From Pelagibacterales bacterium SAG-MED37 (GTDB lineage Bacteria; Pseudomonadota; Alphaproteobacteria; Pelagibacterales; Pelagibacteraceae), in contig JACWEG010000001.1 of NCBI GenBank assembly GCA_014653605.1, positions 1 to 64,000 on the forward strand: 64,000 nt of DNA, given 5' to 3'. The position numbers and the translations under genes are program-made. The notes under the pieces are model-generated. The model saw only the letters and a program-made list of their open reading frames with translations, did no database searches and was not told where the DNA came from. Each line of letters begins with the position of its first letter. Position 1 is the stretch's first letter. Shown here in pieces: positions 33,313-41,834 of this stretch.

Positions 33313-33681
33313 ATGGTCAAAAAAAATCCCAATCTAACTGCAGAACAAAAATTAGTTATGTTCGAGGATGGAACTGAACCACCTGGTACTAGTGAATTAA
33401 ACAATGAAAAACGAGAAGGAAGTTATCATTGTGCAAATTGTGGAATAAAATTATTTAATTCAAATAGTAAATATGAAAGTGGTTCTGGTTGGCCTTCTTT
33501 TTTCGAATCTTTACCTGAAGTTTTTGAAACTAAAACTGATCATTTAATAGGATATGCAAGAACAGAGTATCATTGTAAAAATTGTGGTGGTCACCACGGT
33601 CACATCTTTGAAGATGGACCACAACCTACAGGAAAAAGATATTGTAATAATGGTGTTTGTTTAGTTTTTAAAGCTAAATAA
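33313..33681 (+). CDS. msrB: Peptide methionine-R-sulfoxide reductase
   Basis: 122 residues from ATG 33313; an upstream in-frame GTG would overlap the previous gene. Two CxxC zinc motifs (CANC and CKNC) and GSGWPSF, HLIGYARTEYHC and GHIFEDGPQPTGKRYC are intact; the last cysteine is catalytic. After it the sequence is NNGVC rather than the usual NSASL, giving one extra cysteine. It repairs oxidised methionine, using thioredoxin. Confidence 0.93.
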   Translation: MVKKNPNLTAEQKLVMFEDGTEPPGTSELNNEKREGSYHCANCGIKLFNSNSKYESGSGWPSFFESLPEVFETKTDHLIGYARTEYHCKNCGGHHGHIFEDGPQPTGKRYCNNGVCLVFKAK

Positions 33682-33683
33682 CT

Positions 33684-33938
33684 TTATTTTAATAAATCTT
33701 GCAGCTTATTTTCTTTTTCTAAAGCTCTGACTTCATCGTAGCCACCAATGTGTTCTTCATTAAAAAAAATCTGAGGAATTGTTCTTTTTCCATTAGCTTT
33801 TTTAATCATTTCATCCATAGCACCATCTACTTTTCCAATGTCAATTTCATTATAAGTAGCGTTGTTTCTAGTTAATAATCTTTTAGCTGCATCACAATAA
33901 TTACAAAATGGACCTGTATAAATTGTTATTTTTTTCAT
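33684..33938 (-). CDS. grxC: Glutaredoxin (GrxC type)
   Basis: 84 residues, one glutaredoxin domain. The redox motif is CNYC (residues 12-15), where CPYC is standard. The glutathione-binding TIPQIFFNEEHIGGYDEVRALE block is intact. Uses glutathione to reduce disulfides. Convergent with msrB across two bases and followed on its upstream side by the DUF2805 gene. Confidence 0.92.
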   Translation of the reverse strand: MKKITIYTGPFCNYCDAAKRLLTRNNATYNEIDIGKVDGAMDEMIKKANGKRTIPQIFFNEEHIGGYDEVRALEKENKLQDLLK

Positions 33939-33941
33939 TGT

Positions 33942-34238
33942 TTAAAGATAGTCACCTTTTTTTATTTTACTAGTAATTTGTTTTCTAGAGTATTCAAACT
34001 TTTTTCTATGCTTTATACTTTTTTGATTTACTCTTTTTCTCCATAATCTAAATGATGATGGTTTGAGAGATCGTCTCATTATTTTAATTACATCAGATTC
34101 TTTGTAGCCAGTTTTTTTTTCAATTTCCTCAAAAGTGATTCTATCTGCCCAAGCAGCCCAGATGACCCAATCTGGACTTTCAACATTTGGCTCAGGATTT
34201 TTGACTCGGGTAATTGGGGTGTGACCTTTTTTTTTCAT
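33942..34238 (-). CDS. DUF2805 / TIGR03643 family small protein
   Basis: 98 residues, basic. The segment WVIWAAWADRITFEEIEKKTGY followed by VIKIMRRSLKPSSFRLWRKRV is the conserved core of this uncharacterised family. The helical pattern suggests a helix-turn-helix-like or nucleic-acid-binding fold, but no function is established that I know of. Three bases separate it from the glutaredoxin gene, so they form a two-gene unit. Confidence 0.75.
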   Translation of the reverse strand: MKKKGHTPITRVKNPEPNVESPDWVIWAAWADRITFEEIEKKTGYKESDVIKIMRRSLKPSSFRLWRKRVNQKSIKHRKKFEYSRKQITSKIKKGDYL

Positions 34239-34289
34239 AAATTCCTTATATTTGAAAAAAATCGATAATGCATTTTTTTTCAGATCTGA

Positions 34290-34355
34290 TATATTATTAT
34301 AGATAGTCCTTCTTAGCCATCTTTAGCTCCCGGTTTTTAAGGGCTATCTTTTTTT
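34290..34355 (+). ncRNA. Terminator-like leader or small RNA before the LysE gene
   Basis: A -10-like TATATT (34290-34295) precedes a transcript start expected near 34302. An 11-bp stem, AGATAGTCCTT (34301-34311) with AAGGGCTATCT (34339-34349), encloses a 27-base loop containing AGCTCCC and is followed by seven T. The LysE start codon comes three bases later. This may be an attenuating leader or a short independent RNA. Confidence 0.45.
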
Positions 34356-34357
34356 AA

Positions 34358-34972
34358 ATGCTCCCCTTAAATTATTTTCTTTTTTTACAGATTATAATTT
34401 TTCTTTTTATCACACCTGGTACTCCTAGAATTGTTATTATCTCATATTCGATGAATTACGGAGTTCAAAAATGTATTTGGACTGCATTAGGAGATATTAC
34501 TGCAAACTTAATTCAAGCTACTTTAGTTATATTTGTTTTGGGTAGTTTTTTTTCAGATAACCCAAATTTTTTAAATATATTAAAATGGATAGGTGTAATT
34601 TATTTACTTTATTTAGCTTATGATGTTTATAAAACAGCACCAAAGAATATTAATTCAGATGTAATTTCTTCAAAAAGTTTTTTTTCTTTTTTTAAAGATG
34701 GTTTTTTAGTTGCAGGTACAAGTCCAAAGGCTTGGTTGTTTTTTCCATTAATATTCCCTCAGTTTATAGACTTTAATTCAAATTATGTTGTTCAGTTTTT
34801 TATTTTAATAACAACTTATATAGTTTTAGATTTTTTATCTTTGATTGGTTACGCTTTGCTCGCACAAAAACTTATTACTTGGATAAAAACAAATCCAAAA
34901 ACAATTAATACAATCTCAGCGAGTGTTTTAGTTCTAATTGCACTAATAATTATTATTTCACAACAATATTAA
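34358..34972 (+). CDS. LysE/RhtB family amino acid exporter
   Basis: 204 residues with about six membrane helices. The family signature appears as FITPGTPRIVIISYSMNYG. LysE-type proteins export amino acids such as lysine, arginine or homoserine. There is no room for a ribosome site: the start follows the T-run of the hairpin at 34301-34355, so expression probably depends on that element. Downstream is the first HAAT binding-protein gene. Confidence 0.82.
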   Translation: MLPLNYFLFLQIIIFLFITPGTPRIVIISYSMNYGVQKCIWTALGDITANLIQATLVIFVLGSFFSDNPNFLNILKWIGVIYLLYLAYDVYKTAPKNINSDVISSKSFFSFFKDGFLVAGTSPKAWLFFPLIFPQFIDFNSNYVVQFFILITTYIVLDFLSLIGYALLAQKLITWIKTNPKTINTISASVLVLIALIIIISQQY

Positions 34973-34997
34973 AAAAACTTATTGCACCTTTTGTCTC

Positions 34998-35026
34998 TTG
35001 CAAAACAACTGTTTTCTTTATTTAAT
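34998..35026 (+). promoter_or_regulatory. Likely promoter of the first HAAT binding protein
   Basis: TTGCAA (34998-35003), 17 bases, TTTAAT (35021-35026). An inverted repeat TTGCA...TGCAA (34982-35003) overlaps the -35 box and might be an operator. A short ATTA repeat run (35031-35049) and the ribosome site AAGGGA follow before the ATG at 35062. Confidence 0.45.
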
Positions 35027-35061
35027 CGGTTATTAATTAATTAATTAACAAGGGAAATAAA

Positions 35062-36303
35062 ATGAAAATAAATAAAATAATCTTAAGTTTTATTTCTGCA
35101 ATAGCATTATTATTATCTACTTCAGTAACATCTTTTGCAAAAGTTGTTGGTGATAAGATAGTTTTAGGTTCTGCTATTTCATTAACTGGAAAATATTCCT
35201 CAAATGGTGTTCACACTCAAAACGGTTATAATATGGCCGTTGACAGAATCAACAGCATGGGTGGAGTTAAAGTTGGTGGAAAAACTTATAAGTTTGAAAT
35301 CATTTATTATGATGATGAGTCAAACCCAAAAAGAGCAGCACAACTTGCAGAAAGATTAATCTCACAAGATGGTGTTGAGTTTATGCTTGGCCCATACAGT
35401 TCTGGATTAACAAAAGCAATCGCTCCAGTAACAGAAAAATATGGTGTACCAATGGTAGAAGCTAATGGTGCATCTAGATCATTATTTACAAAAGGATATA
35501 AATATTTATTTGCAGTGCTTGCACCAGCAAACTTATATCTAGATGTAGCGATTGATTTAGCTGTTGAAAAGAACGGTGGCAAACCTGTAAAAATAGCACA
35601 AGCTTTTGAACAAGATGCTTTCTCACAAGATGTGAGATTAGGTATTTTAGAAGCTGCTGAAAGAACAGGTTCAAAAATCATTATTGATGACAAGTTACCA
35701 AAAGAACTAAATGATATGGCTGCAACTTTAGCTAAAGTTAAAGCTGTAAAACCAGATGTTCTTGTAGTTTCAGGTCATACAAAAGGTGCATTAACTGCAA
35801 TCAGACAAATAGCTGAAATGAAAGTTGATGTTCCAATGTTAGCAATGACTCACTGTGATGCTGCGAAATTATCAAAGCAACATGGTAAAAACTCTGAGTA
35901 TGCATTATGTGCATCTCAATGGCATAAAACTCTATCTTACAAAGATAAGTTCTTTGGAAATGGAATGAAATATGCTGCTGACTTTGAAAAAGAGTTCAAA
36001 TATGATCCACCATATCAAGCGGCTGAGTCATCTGCAGCTTTATTAGTTTTTAAAGATGCATTTGAAAGAGCAAATTCTTTTGATAAGAAAAAAGTAAGAG
36101 ATGCTCTAGCAGCTACTAATATGCAAACTTTTTATGGAAACATAAAATTTGCACCTGGTGGTCAAAATGTTGACAAGCCAATGGTATTATTCCAAGTTAT
36201 GTGTAATGCTGATGGAAGTAAGTGTGAAAATAAAGTTGTAGCTCCAACTAAATGGGCTTCAGCTAAATTGATCCACCCAATTCCAAGCTGGTCAGAAAGA
36301 TAA
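35062..36303 (+). CDS. HAAT-type ABC transporter substrate-binding protein 1
   Basis: 413 residues with a signal peptide (1-26, cleavage after SFA). Periplasmic binding protein of the LivK/amide type: VLGSAISLTGKYSSNG, AVDRINSMGG and DDESNPKRAAQLAERLI are typical. Four cysteines lie in the C-terminal half. Substrate could be branched-chain amino acids, other hydrophobic amino acids or small amides; sequence alone does not decide. It is separated from its permease genes by a strong terminator. Confidence 0.88.
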   Translation: MKINKIILSFISAIALLLSTSVTSFAKVVGDKIVLGSAISLTGKYSSNGVHTQNGYNMAVDRINSMGGVKVGGKTYKFEIIYYDDESNPKRAAQLAERLISQDGVEFMLGPYSSGLTKAIAPVTEKYGVPMVEANGASRSLFTKGYKYLFAVLAPANLYLDVAIDLAVEKNGGKPVKIAQAFEQDAFSQDVRLGILEAAERTGSKIIIDDKLPKELNDMAATLAKVKAVKPDVLVVSGHTKGALTAIRQIAEMKVDVPMLAMTHCDAAKLSKQHGKNSEYALCASQWHKTLSYKDKFFGNGMKYAADFEKEFKYDPPYQAAESSAALLVFKDAFERANSFDKKKVRDALAATNMQTFYGNIKFAPGGQNVDKPMVLFQVMCNADGSKCENKVVAPTKWASAKLIHPIPSWSER

Positions 36304-36315
36304 TATCTAATATGT

Positions 36316-36348
36316 AAAATGCCCCCTAGTTCTAGGGGGCATTTTTTT
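36316..36348 (+). terminator. Strong intrinsic terminator after binding protein 1
   Basis: ATGCCCCCTAG-TT-CTAGGGGGCAT is a perfect 11-bp stem (36319-36329 with 36332-36342) with a two-base loop, extended by flanking A/T pairs and followed by T7. It lies inside the operon, 18 bases before the permease gene, and would limit readthrough so that binding protein is made in excess. Confidence 0.9.
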
Positions 36349-36365
36349 ATAACAGTTTCTAAATT

Positions 36366-37259
36366 ATGGATTTTTTAATATTCCAAGTTCCAATGTTAAC
36401 TCTACAAGCAACGCTTGATGGGGTTCTACTAGGAATATTATTTGCATTAATTGCTTACGGTATGGCTCTTCAATGGGGAGTAATGAATATTATCAATATT
36501 GCTCAAGGGGATTTAGTTATCTTAGGTGGATACATTGCTTACTTTATGTACCTGTGGGGAATTCATCCTGCATGGGGAGTGATTGTTTCACCGTTTATTA
36601 TGTATTTTGTTGGAGTAGGTATTTATAAGTTGGTTATTAATAAAGTGGTGGATAGAGATCTATTTATCTCAATTCTAGCAACATTTGGAATAAGTATTTT
36701 ATTTATGCAATTAATGAACTTTGCATTTGGTGCTGATGTTGTTCTTGCAAACTCTGGCTATGGAACAACAATGTTATTTGATAATTCCGTAACACTGCCA
36801 AATTCTAAAATATTTTCAGCATTCATTAGTATTGTTTTTGCAATTGGTTTAGTTGTTTATATGAAAAAATCTAAACTTGGCAGAGCAATTAGAGCTACAG
36901 CTCAAAATGCCCGTGCAGCAAAGATTTTAGGTGTTGATACAGAAAAAGTTTATGCTGCTACATTTGGTATTAATGCTGCTTTATGTGGTGTTGCTGGAGC
37001 TTTAATATCAATTACTTTTACAATTCATCCTTATATGGGATTACCCTATACAATTAGATCTTTTATGATTGTTATTGTTGCTGGATTAGGAAATCTTCCT
37101 GGTGTAGCAATGTCAGGAATGGGACTTGGAGTTTTTGAAGAATTTGCTGATTATATTTTAGGTACAGAATTTAGAATTGGTTCAGTATTTTTATTACTAG
37201 TTTTGATTTTAGTTTATAGAAGATTTAAATTATCAAGAAAAAGAGAGTATTTAAAATAA
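36366..37259 (+). CDS. livH: HAAT ABC transporter permease (LivH-like) 1
   Basis: 297 residues, about eight membrane helices. LivH-type features: GVLLGILFALIAYGMALQWGVMNIINIAQGD and, near the end, GLGNLPGVAMSGMGLGVFEE, the contact loop to the ATPases. The stop shares its last base with the start of the LivM gene. Confidence 0.9.
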   Translation: MDFLIFQVPMLTLQATLDGVLLGILFALIAYGMALQWGVMNIINIAQGDLVILGGYIAYFMYLWGIHPAWGVIVSPFIMYFVGVGIYKLVINKVVDRDLFISILATFGISILFMQLMNFAFGADVVLANSGYGTTMLFDNSVTLPNSKIFSAFISIVFAIGLVVYMKKSKLGRAIRATAQNARAAKILGVDTEKVYAATFGINAALCGVAGALISITFTIHPYMGLPYTIRSFMIVIVAGLGNLPGVAMSGMGLGVFEEFADYILGTEFRIGSVFLLLVLILVYRRFKLSRKREYLK

Positions 37260-38308
37260 TGAATAAGAATATTATTTTATATGCAGCATTGTTAATTTTT
37301 GGATTAGCTGCTCCATTTATATTTCCAGCTTTTAAAGTTCAACTATCAATACTATGTGTTTTAATTGTTTTAGCTCTTACTTGGAATATTCAAGGTGGGG
37401 AAATGGGTTACAACACCTTTGGAAATATACTATTTTATGGACTTGGAATGTACCTTTGTGCATCAGTTCAAGTGGGAATGTTTTTTCCACTAGCTGAATG
37501 GACTGAAAGTGGTGGGGAGAAAACATTTGTACATACTCCAACTCAATTTTTTCAAGGAATGGCTATGGGTCTTGTTGTTGCTGCAGTAATCCCAACAATT
37601 GTTGCTGGATTAATTGGTTACTCAATTTTAGGATTAAGAGGCCATTACTTTGCAATTTGCACTTTAGGTTTAGGAGTTGCAGCTGGTGAGATTTCAGGTG
37701 GTATAGAAATTATTGGAGCTGGACAAGGTTTTACAACTCCACCTTTCCCAGATGTAGGAAGCTTAGAAGCAAGAGGTGAATTCTTTTACTTCTTGAGTTT
37801 CATGGCAGTTGTTTTGACTTTTATTACAGTCAAATCAATTTATTCAACAAGATTTAAATTAATACTAAATGCAATAAGAGATAATGAAGACAAAGCTGAG
37901 GCAATGGGAATTCAAACAATGAAATATAAAATTATTGGTTGGATGATATCTGCTTTCTTTTGTGGATTAGCCGGAGGAATTATGGGTGGTCTAGTTGGTT
38001 ATATAGACTCAACTGATGTTGCATTTGATGGAAGAGAGATGGGAGTGTTCATGGTCTTGATGGCTATCTTAGGTGGAAAAGGAACTTTATGGGGACCTGT
38101 TATTGGAGCAACTGTATTTCATATCTTCAAAGAAGGTTTTTGGACATTCTTCTTAGGTTGGCAATACGTTGCACTAGGAGTTCTTATAGTTGTAATTGTA
38201 ATTTATTTCCCGGAAGGAATAATGGGATGGTTAAGAGAGAAATATCCAGAGAGATTTGGGGAAGTAGTTGATGAAGCAGATCGAAAAGCACAGGTAGAAT
38301 TAAAATGA
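37259..38308 (+). CDS. livM: HAAT ABC transporter permease (LivM-like) 1
   Basis: 349 residues, about nine to ten membrane helices. LivM-type motifs LALTWNIQGGEMGYNTFGNILFYGLG, LRGHYFAICTLGLG and ILGGKGTLWGPVIGA are present. Second half of the translocation pore. Overlaps the ATPase gene by 4 bases (ATGA). Confidence 0.9.
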   Translation: MNKNIILYAALLIFGLAAPFIFPAFKVQLSILCVLIVLALTWNIQGGEMGYNTFGNILFYGLGMYLCASVQVGMFFPLAEWTESGGEKTFVHTPTQFFQGMAMGLVVAAVIPTIVAGLIGYSILGLRGHYFAICTLGLGVAAGEISGGIEIIGAGQGFTTPPFPDVGSLEARGEFFYFLSFMAVVLTFITVKSIYSTRFKLILNAIRDNEDKAEAMGIQTMKYKIIGWMISAFFCGLAGGIMGGLVGYIDSTDVAFDGREMGVFMVLMAILGGKGTLWGPVIGATVFHIFKEGFWTFFLGWQYVALGVLIVVIVIYFPEGIMGWLREKYPERFGEVVDEADRKAQVELK

Positions 38309-39045
38309 GTATTTTAGAAGTTAGTAATGTCAGTAAATCATTTGGTGGTGTAAAAGCCAATGTTGACATTTCAATGAAAGTTGAGAAAGGAAAAATTGTT
38401 GGTCTAATAGGACCAAATGGTTCAGGTAAAACAACTTTATTTAATTCTATTGTTGGCACTTATCCAATCGATAACGGATCAATTAAATTTAATGAGAAAG
38501 AAGTATCAGAATTACCTGTTCCAGTAATAGCAAAACTTGGTTTATTAAGAACATTTCAACAAACTAGAATTTATGGCAAATTAAATTGTGTAGAGAATAT
38601 GCTTATTAGTCATAAAGGAAGTGACGCAAGCTTATTCACAATTTTTTCAAAAATTCCAAAAGACTTAACAGAAAAGGCAGAAAATTTATTAAATTTTGTT
38701 GGATTGTATCAAAAAAGAAACTTAAGAGCTGGCGATTTATCTTTTGGACAACAAAAATTATTAGAATTAGCAATGGCACTTATGAATGAACCTGAGATGT
38801 TGCTATTAGATGAACCAACTGCTGGTATCAATCCTACTTTAATAAATGGAATTATAGATAGATTAATTAAAGTTAATCAAGATTTTGGTATTACACTTTT
38901 AGTTATCGAACATAATATGAAAGTAATTATGCAATTAGCTGAAGATATTTTTTGTTTAGCACATGGCAAGATGCTTGCAAATGGATCACCAGATGAAATT
39001 AAAAATGATAAGCGTGTTATCGATGCTTATTTGGGAGCACAATAA
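38305..39045 (+). CDS. livG: HAAT ABC transporter ATPase (LivG-like) 1
   Basis: 246 residues. Walker A GPNGSGKTT near 36, signature LSFGQQKLLELA, Walker B MLLLDEPTAGI, switch histidine in VIEHNMKV. The C-terminus DAYLGAQ is the usual LivG tail. Drives uptake with the LivF partner encoded next. Confidence 0.93.
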   Translation: MSILEVSNVSKSFGGVKANVDISMKVEKGKIVGLIGPNGSGKTTLFNSIVGTYPIDNGSIKFNEKEVSELPVPVIAKLGLLRTFQQTRIYGKLNCVENMLISHKGSDASLFTIFSKIPKDLTEKAENLLNFVGLYQKRNLRAGDLSFGQQKLLELAMALMNEPEMLLLDEPTAGINPTLINGIIDRLIKVNQDFGITLLVIEHNMKVIMQLAEDIFCLAHGKMLANGSPDEIKNDKRVIDAYLGAQ

Positions 39046-39830
39046 TGTCAAATCAATATGAAGTTTTGGGTAAAGCTCCTGTTGCCGAGGATTTAAAGAA
39101 CCTATCTCCTAATGATGTTCATTTAACAATAAAGAATCTCAATGCTGGTTATGGTAAAATGGAAATACTTCATAATTTTGAACTTTTTGTAAGTAAGGCA
39201 CAATCACTTTGTTTAATAGGTCCTAACGGAGCGGGAAAATCCACAATACTCCACTCAATTTATGGATTTACAAATATTTTTTCTGGAAAAATAGAAATAG
39301 ATGGAAAAGAAATTACAAATCTTTCTCCTGCTGAAAAACTTAAATCAGTTGGAATAGCCTATATTCTTCAGGATAATTCAGTTTTTCCAGATATGACAGT
39401 AGAAGAAAATTTATTAATGGGCGGGTTTATTAAAGATAAAACAGAAGAGTCTTATGAAGAAGCAGAAAAAATTCTTCAAAAATATGAAAGATTAGGAAAT
39501 AGAAGATATCAACCAGCAAAAGTATTATCTGGGGGAGAAAGAAGATTATTGGAAATTTCTAGAGCATTAGTGATGAAACCATCAGTTTTATTAGTTGATG
39601 AACCATCAATTGGTTTAGAGCCTAGATATATAGATATGGTATTTGAAATTTTGAGAGATCTACAACAGAATGAAAAAAAAACTATTATTCTTGTAGAGCA
39701 GAATGCAAAAAAAGGTCTTGAGTTTGCAGATATTGGTTATGTTTTGGTTTCTGGACAAACTGCAATAGCTGGTAAAGGAGACGATCTTTTAAATAATCCT
39801 GATGTCGGTCGCTTATTTTTAGGCGGTTAA
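39045..39830 (+). CDS. livF: HAAT ABC transporter ATPase (LivF-like) 1
   Basis: 261 residues, with about 25 extra residues before the ATPase domain. Walker A GPNGAGKST, signature LSGGERRLLEIS (E in place of Q), Walker B LLVDEPSIGLEP and the LivF tail RLFLGG. One-base overlaps with the genes on each side show a tightly coupled operon. Confidence 0.93.
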   Translation: MSNQYEVLGKAPVAEDLKNLSPNDVHLTIKNLNAGYGKMEILHNFELFVSKAQSLCLIGPNGAGKSTILHSIYGFTNIFSGKIEIDGKEITNLSPAEKLKSVGIAYILQDNSVFPDMTVEENLLMGGFIKDKTEESYEEAEKILQKYERLGNRRYQPAKVLSGGERRLLEISRALVMKPSVLLVDEPSIGLEPRYIDMVFEILRDLQQNEKKTIILVEQNAKKGLEFADIGYVLVSGQTAIAGKGDDLLNNPDVGRLFLGG

Positions 39831-40534
39831 TGATTAAAAAAGAATTATTTTTTAGAGGATTTAAATCAATTTTAAAACCTGATAGTCCCGCAATAGCACT
39901 AGGATGTTGTTTCATCGCTATTGGTGCGCTTCTTAAAAATATAGGTTTTAATATTCAAGAAAGCATTTTTTCTACAATGTTAATTTATGCTTTACCAGGC
40001 TCACTTGTCATGGCTGAGTCAATTTTAGTAGGTGCTTCGTTGCTAAGTATTTTTATTGCAGTTTGGTTTGTTAATGCAAGACTTTATCCAATGGCAGTTT
40101 CTTTATTCCCTTTGATGATGGATGAAAAACAACCAAAATGGAAATATTATTTATCTTGTCATTTCATTGCTGTCTCAGCTTGGTTAATTATGAAAAGTAA
40201 CTATGAGACGATTGAAAAAAAAGATCGAGTTGATTTCTGGATAGGCATAGGCTCTGCAACATGGAGTGTTGCAGTTGTATCAACAATTCTTGGTTTTTAT
40301 TTATCTGATTATCTAAATAAAGATATGTTAATGGGTTTAGCTATTTTAAATCCAATCTATTTTACATGTATGTTGGTAGGAGCGATGAAAACAATTCAAG
40401 TTAGTTTATCAGTTATACTTGGAGGAATATTAGGTCCATTTTTTTATTTTTTTTCGCCTGAATGGTCAATTTTACTCGGTGGATTAATTGCAGGATCAAT
40501 ATCTTATTTAATTGGAGAAAAAAATGTCAATTAA
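39830..40534 (+). CDS. azlC: AzlC family amino acid exporter subunit
   Basis: 234 residues, strongly hydrophobic. AzlC-type large subunit: SPAIALGCCFIAIGALLKNIGF, MLIYALPGSLVMAES and the paired hydrophobic segments at the end. With AzlD it exports branched-chain amino acids. It lies directly behind a Liv-type importer, so import and overflow export of similar molecules are encoded together. Its start shares a base with the livF stop. Confidence 0.85.
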   Translation: MIKKELFFRGFKSILKPDSPAIALGCCFIAIGALLKNIGFNIQESIFSTMLIYALPGSLVMAESILVGASLLSIFIAVWFVNARLYPMAVSLFPLMMDEKQPKWKYYLSCHFIAVSAWLIMKSNYETIEKKDRVDFWIGIGSATWSVAVVSTILGFYLSDYLNKDMLMGLAILNPIYFTCMLVGAMKTIQVSLSVILGGILGPFFYFFSPEWSILLGGLIAGSISYLIGEKNVN

Positions 40535-40847
40535 TATCCTATTATCGATAATTGTAACTTCGTTGGCAACTTATATATCAAGATTCTTAGGAGTTTTGTC
40601 ATCGGTTAGAATCAAAGAAACTTCAAAAATATTTCGTTGGTTCAATTGTTTGGCTTATGCAACATTAGCAGCACTTATTGCACGAACTATAATATTTCCT
40701 GTTGGGGCGTTATCTGACGCAAGTTATTTGAGTAGAATTTTAGTTGTCATGTTGAGTTTAGGGATTTTTTTTGTTACAAAAAAAAACTTTGTTTACCCTA
40801 CAGTATTCTCAGCAGTTGCAATGAGCTTAATTAATAATTATTTTTAA
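40524..40847 (+). CDS. azlD: AzlD family amino acid exporter subunit
   Basis: 107 residues from the ATG at 40524; a TTG four codons upstream (40512) is possible. Four hydrophobic segments with the conserved ATYISRFLGVL near the start and PVGALSDAS in the middle. Overlaps azlC by 11 bases, as usual for this two-part exporter. Confidence 0.82.
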   Translation: MSINILLSIIVTSLATYISRFLGVLSSVRIKETSKIFRWFNCLAYATLAALIARTIIFPVGALSDASYLSRILVVMLSLGIFFVTKKNFVYPTVFSAVAMSLINNYF

Positions 40848-40888
40848 GACTTTAAAAACTCGTTATAATTGGATAAATTATTGTAATT

Positions 40889-41800
40889 ATGAATGACATA
40901 CCAGGATTTGAAATTTTACCTAATAAAGTTTCCCCTAGAATAATCGATATTAAGATAAAAAACGAAACAATTGAAAAATTAATTTTTCCTTTTAAAAAAT
41001 TTGATCTGACAGCAATTGAGTACAAACCATTTACAAGATTCACAATTGCAAAAAGTTTAGATGACTTAACTCAAAATAAACTTAGTATTTTATTAAATAA
41101 AATTATCAGAGATAGAAAATTAGGGTGTTTTATAATTGGTCCAGAAGATAAAAATTCTAATATTGATGATATCTTTTTGGTTAAGTTGTCTACTGCGATA
41201 TCTCATTTAATTGGTAACCCCAATCATGACTCTATGGCAGGAAAGTACTATGCAAGATTTCACGTAAAACATGTGGATAAGAGTGACTCATATTTAAGGA
41301 AAGCTTATACCAACATGGATCTTCATACTGATGGAACATATGTAAAAGAAGTAACTGACTGGCTTTTGATGACAAAGATTGAAGAAAAAAATGTTGAAGG
41401 TGGTGAAACAGCAATGCTACACTTAGATGATTGGGAATACTGTGAGGAATTATTTAACGATCCAGTGGGTAAAGAAAATTTTGTTTGGTCTTCACCAAAA
41501 AGTAAAAATATAGATTATAAAGTTGAACATCCAGTATTTTCAAAAGATGAAAATGGAAAAGCACAAATTTCATATATCGATCAATTTCCTGAACCAAAAA
41601 ATATGTCTCAAGGAAATTTTTTGCAAAAACTATCTGATTGTCTGGAAGAGAGTAAAAATAAAGTCATAACAAAATTACCAGTTGGCTCAGCTATTGTAGC
41701 AAACAATTATTTTTGGTTACATGGCAGACGTCCATTCAAAGAAAACAAAGATTTGAGCAGAGAACTCTTGAGAATTAGGGGTTCATTTTTCCAAATTTAA
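40889..41800 (+). CDS. glaH: Glutarate 2-hydroxylase (CsiD/GlaH family)
   Basis: 303 residues. Fe(II)/2-oxoglutarate dioxygenase of the CsiD family, which hydroxylates glutarate to L-2-hydroxyglutarate in lysine breakdown. Family sequence is strongly recognisable: AIEYKPFTRFTIAKSLDDL, AISHLIGNPNHDSMAGKYYARF and the iron ligands His146, Asp148 (LHTDGTY) and His278 (WLHGRRPF), with arginines RELLRIRG near 291 for 2-oxoglutarate. The usual partner genes lhgO and gabDT are not in this window; it stands between two HAAT importers. Confidence 0.88.
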   Translation: MNDIPGFEILPNKVSPRIIDIKIKNETIEKLIFPFKKFDLTAIEYKPFTRFTIAKSLDDLTQNKLSILLNKIIRDRKLGCFIIGPEDKNSNIDDIFLVKLSTAISHLIGNPNHDSMAGKYYARFHVKHVDKSDSYLRKAYTNMDLHTDGTYVKEVTDWLLMTKIEEKNVEGGETAMLHLDDWEYCEELFNDPVGKENFVWSSPKSKNIDYKVEHPVFSKDENGKAQISYIDQFPEPKNMSQGNFLQKLSDCLEESKNKVITKLPVGSAIVANNYFWLHGRRPFKENKDLSRELLRIRGSFFQI

Positions 41801-41834
41801 ACTATCATCCCTTAAATAAGAAATTTATAAATTT

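Noticed and set aside
35031-35049. ATTA tandem repeat before binding protein 1
   Set aside because: Only about four units in a very AT-rich spacer; too short to call a phase-variable repeat.
35307-35693. A 128-residue minus-strand open frame inside binding protein 1
   Set aside because: Shadow of a well-supported gene with a signal peptide and family motifs on the other strand.
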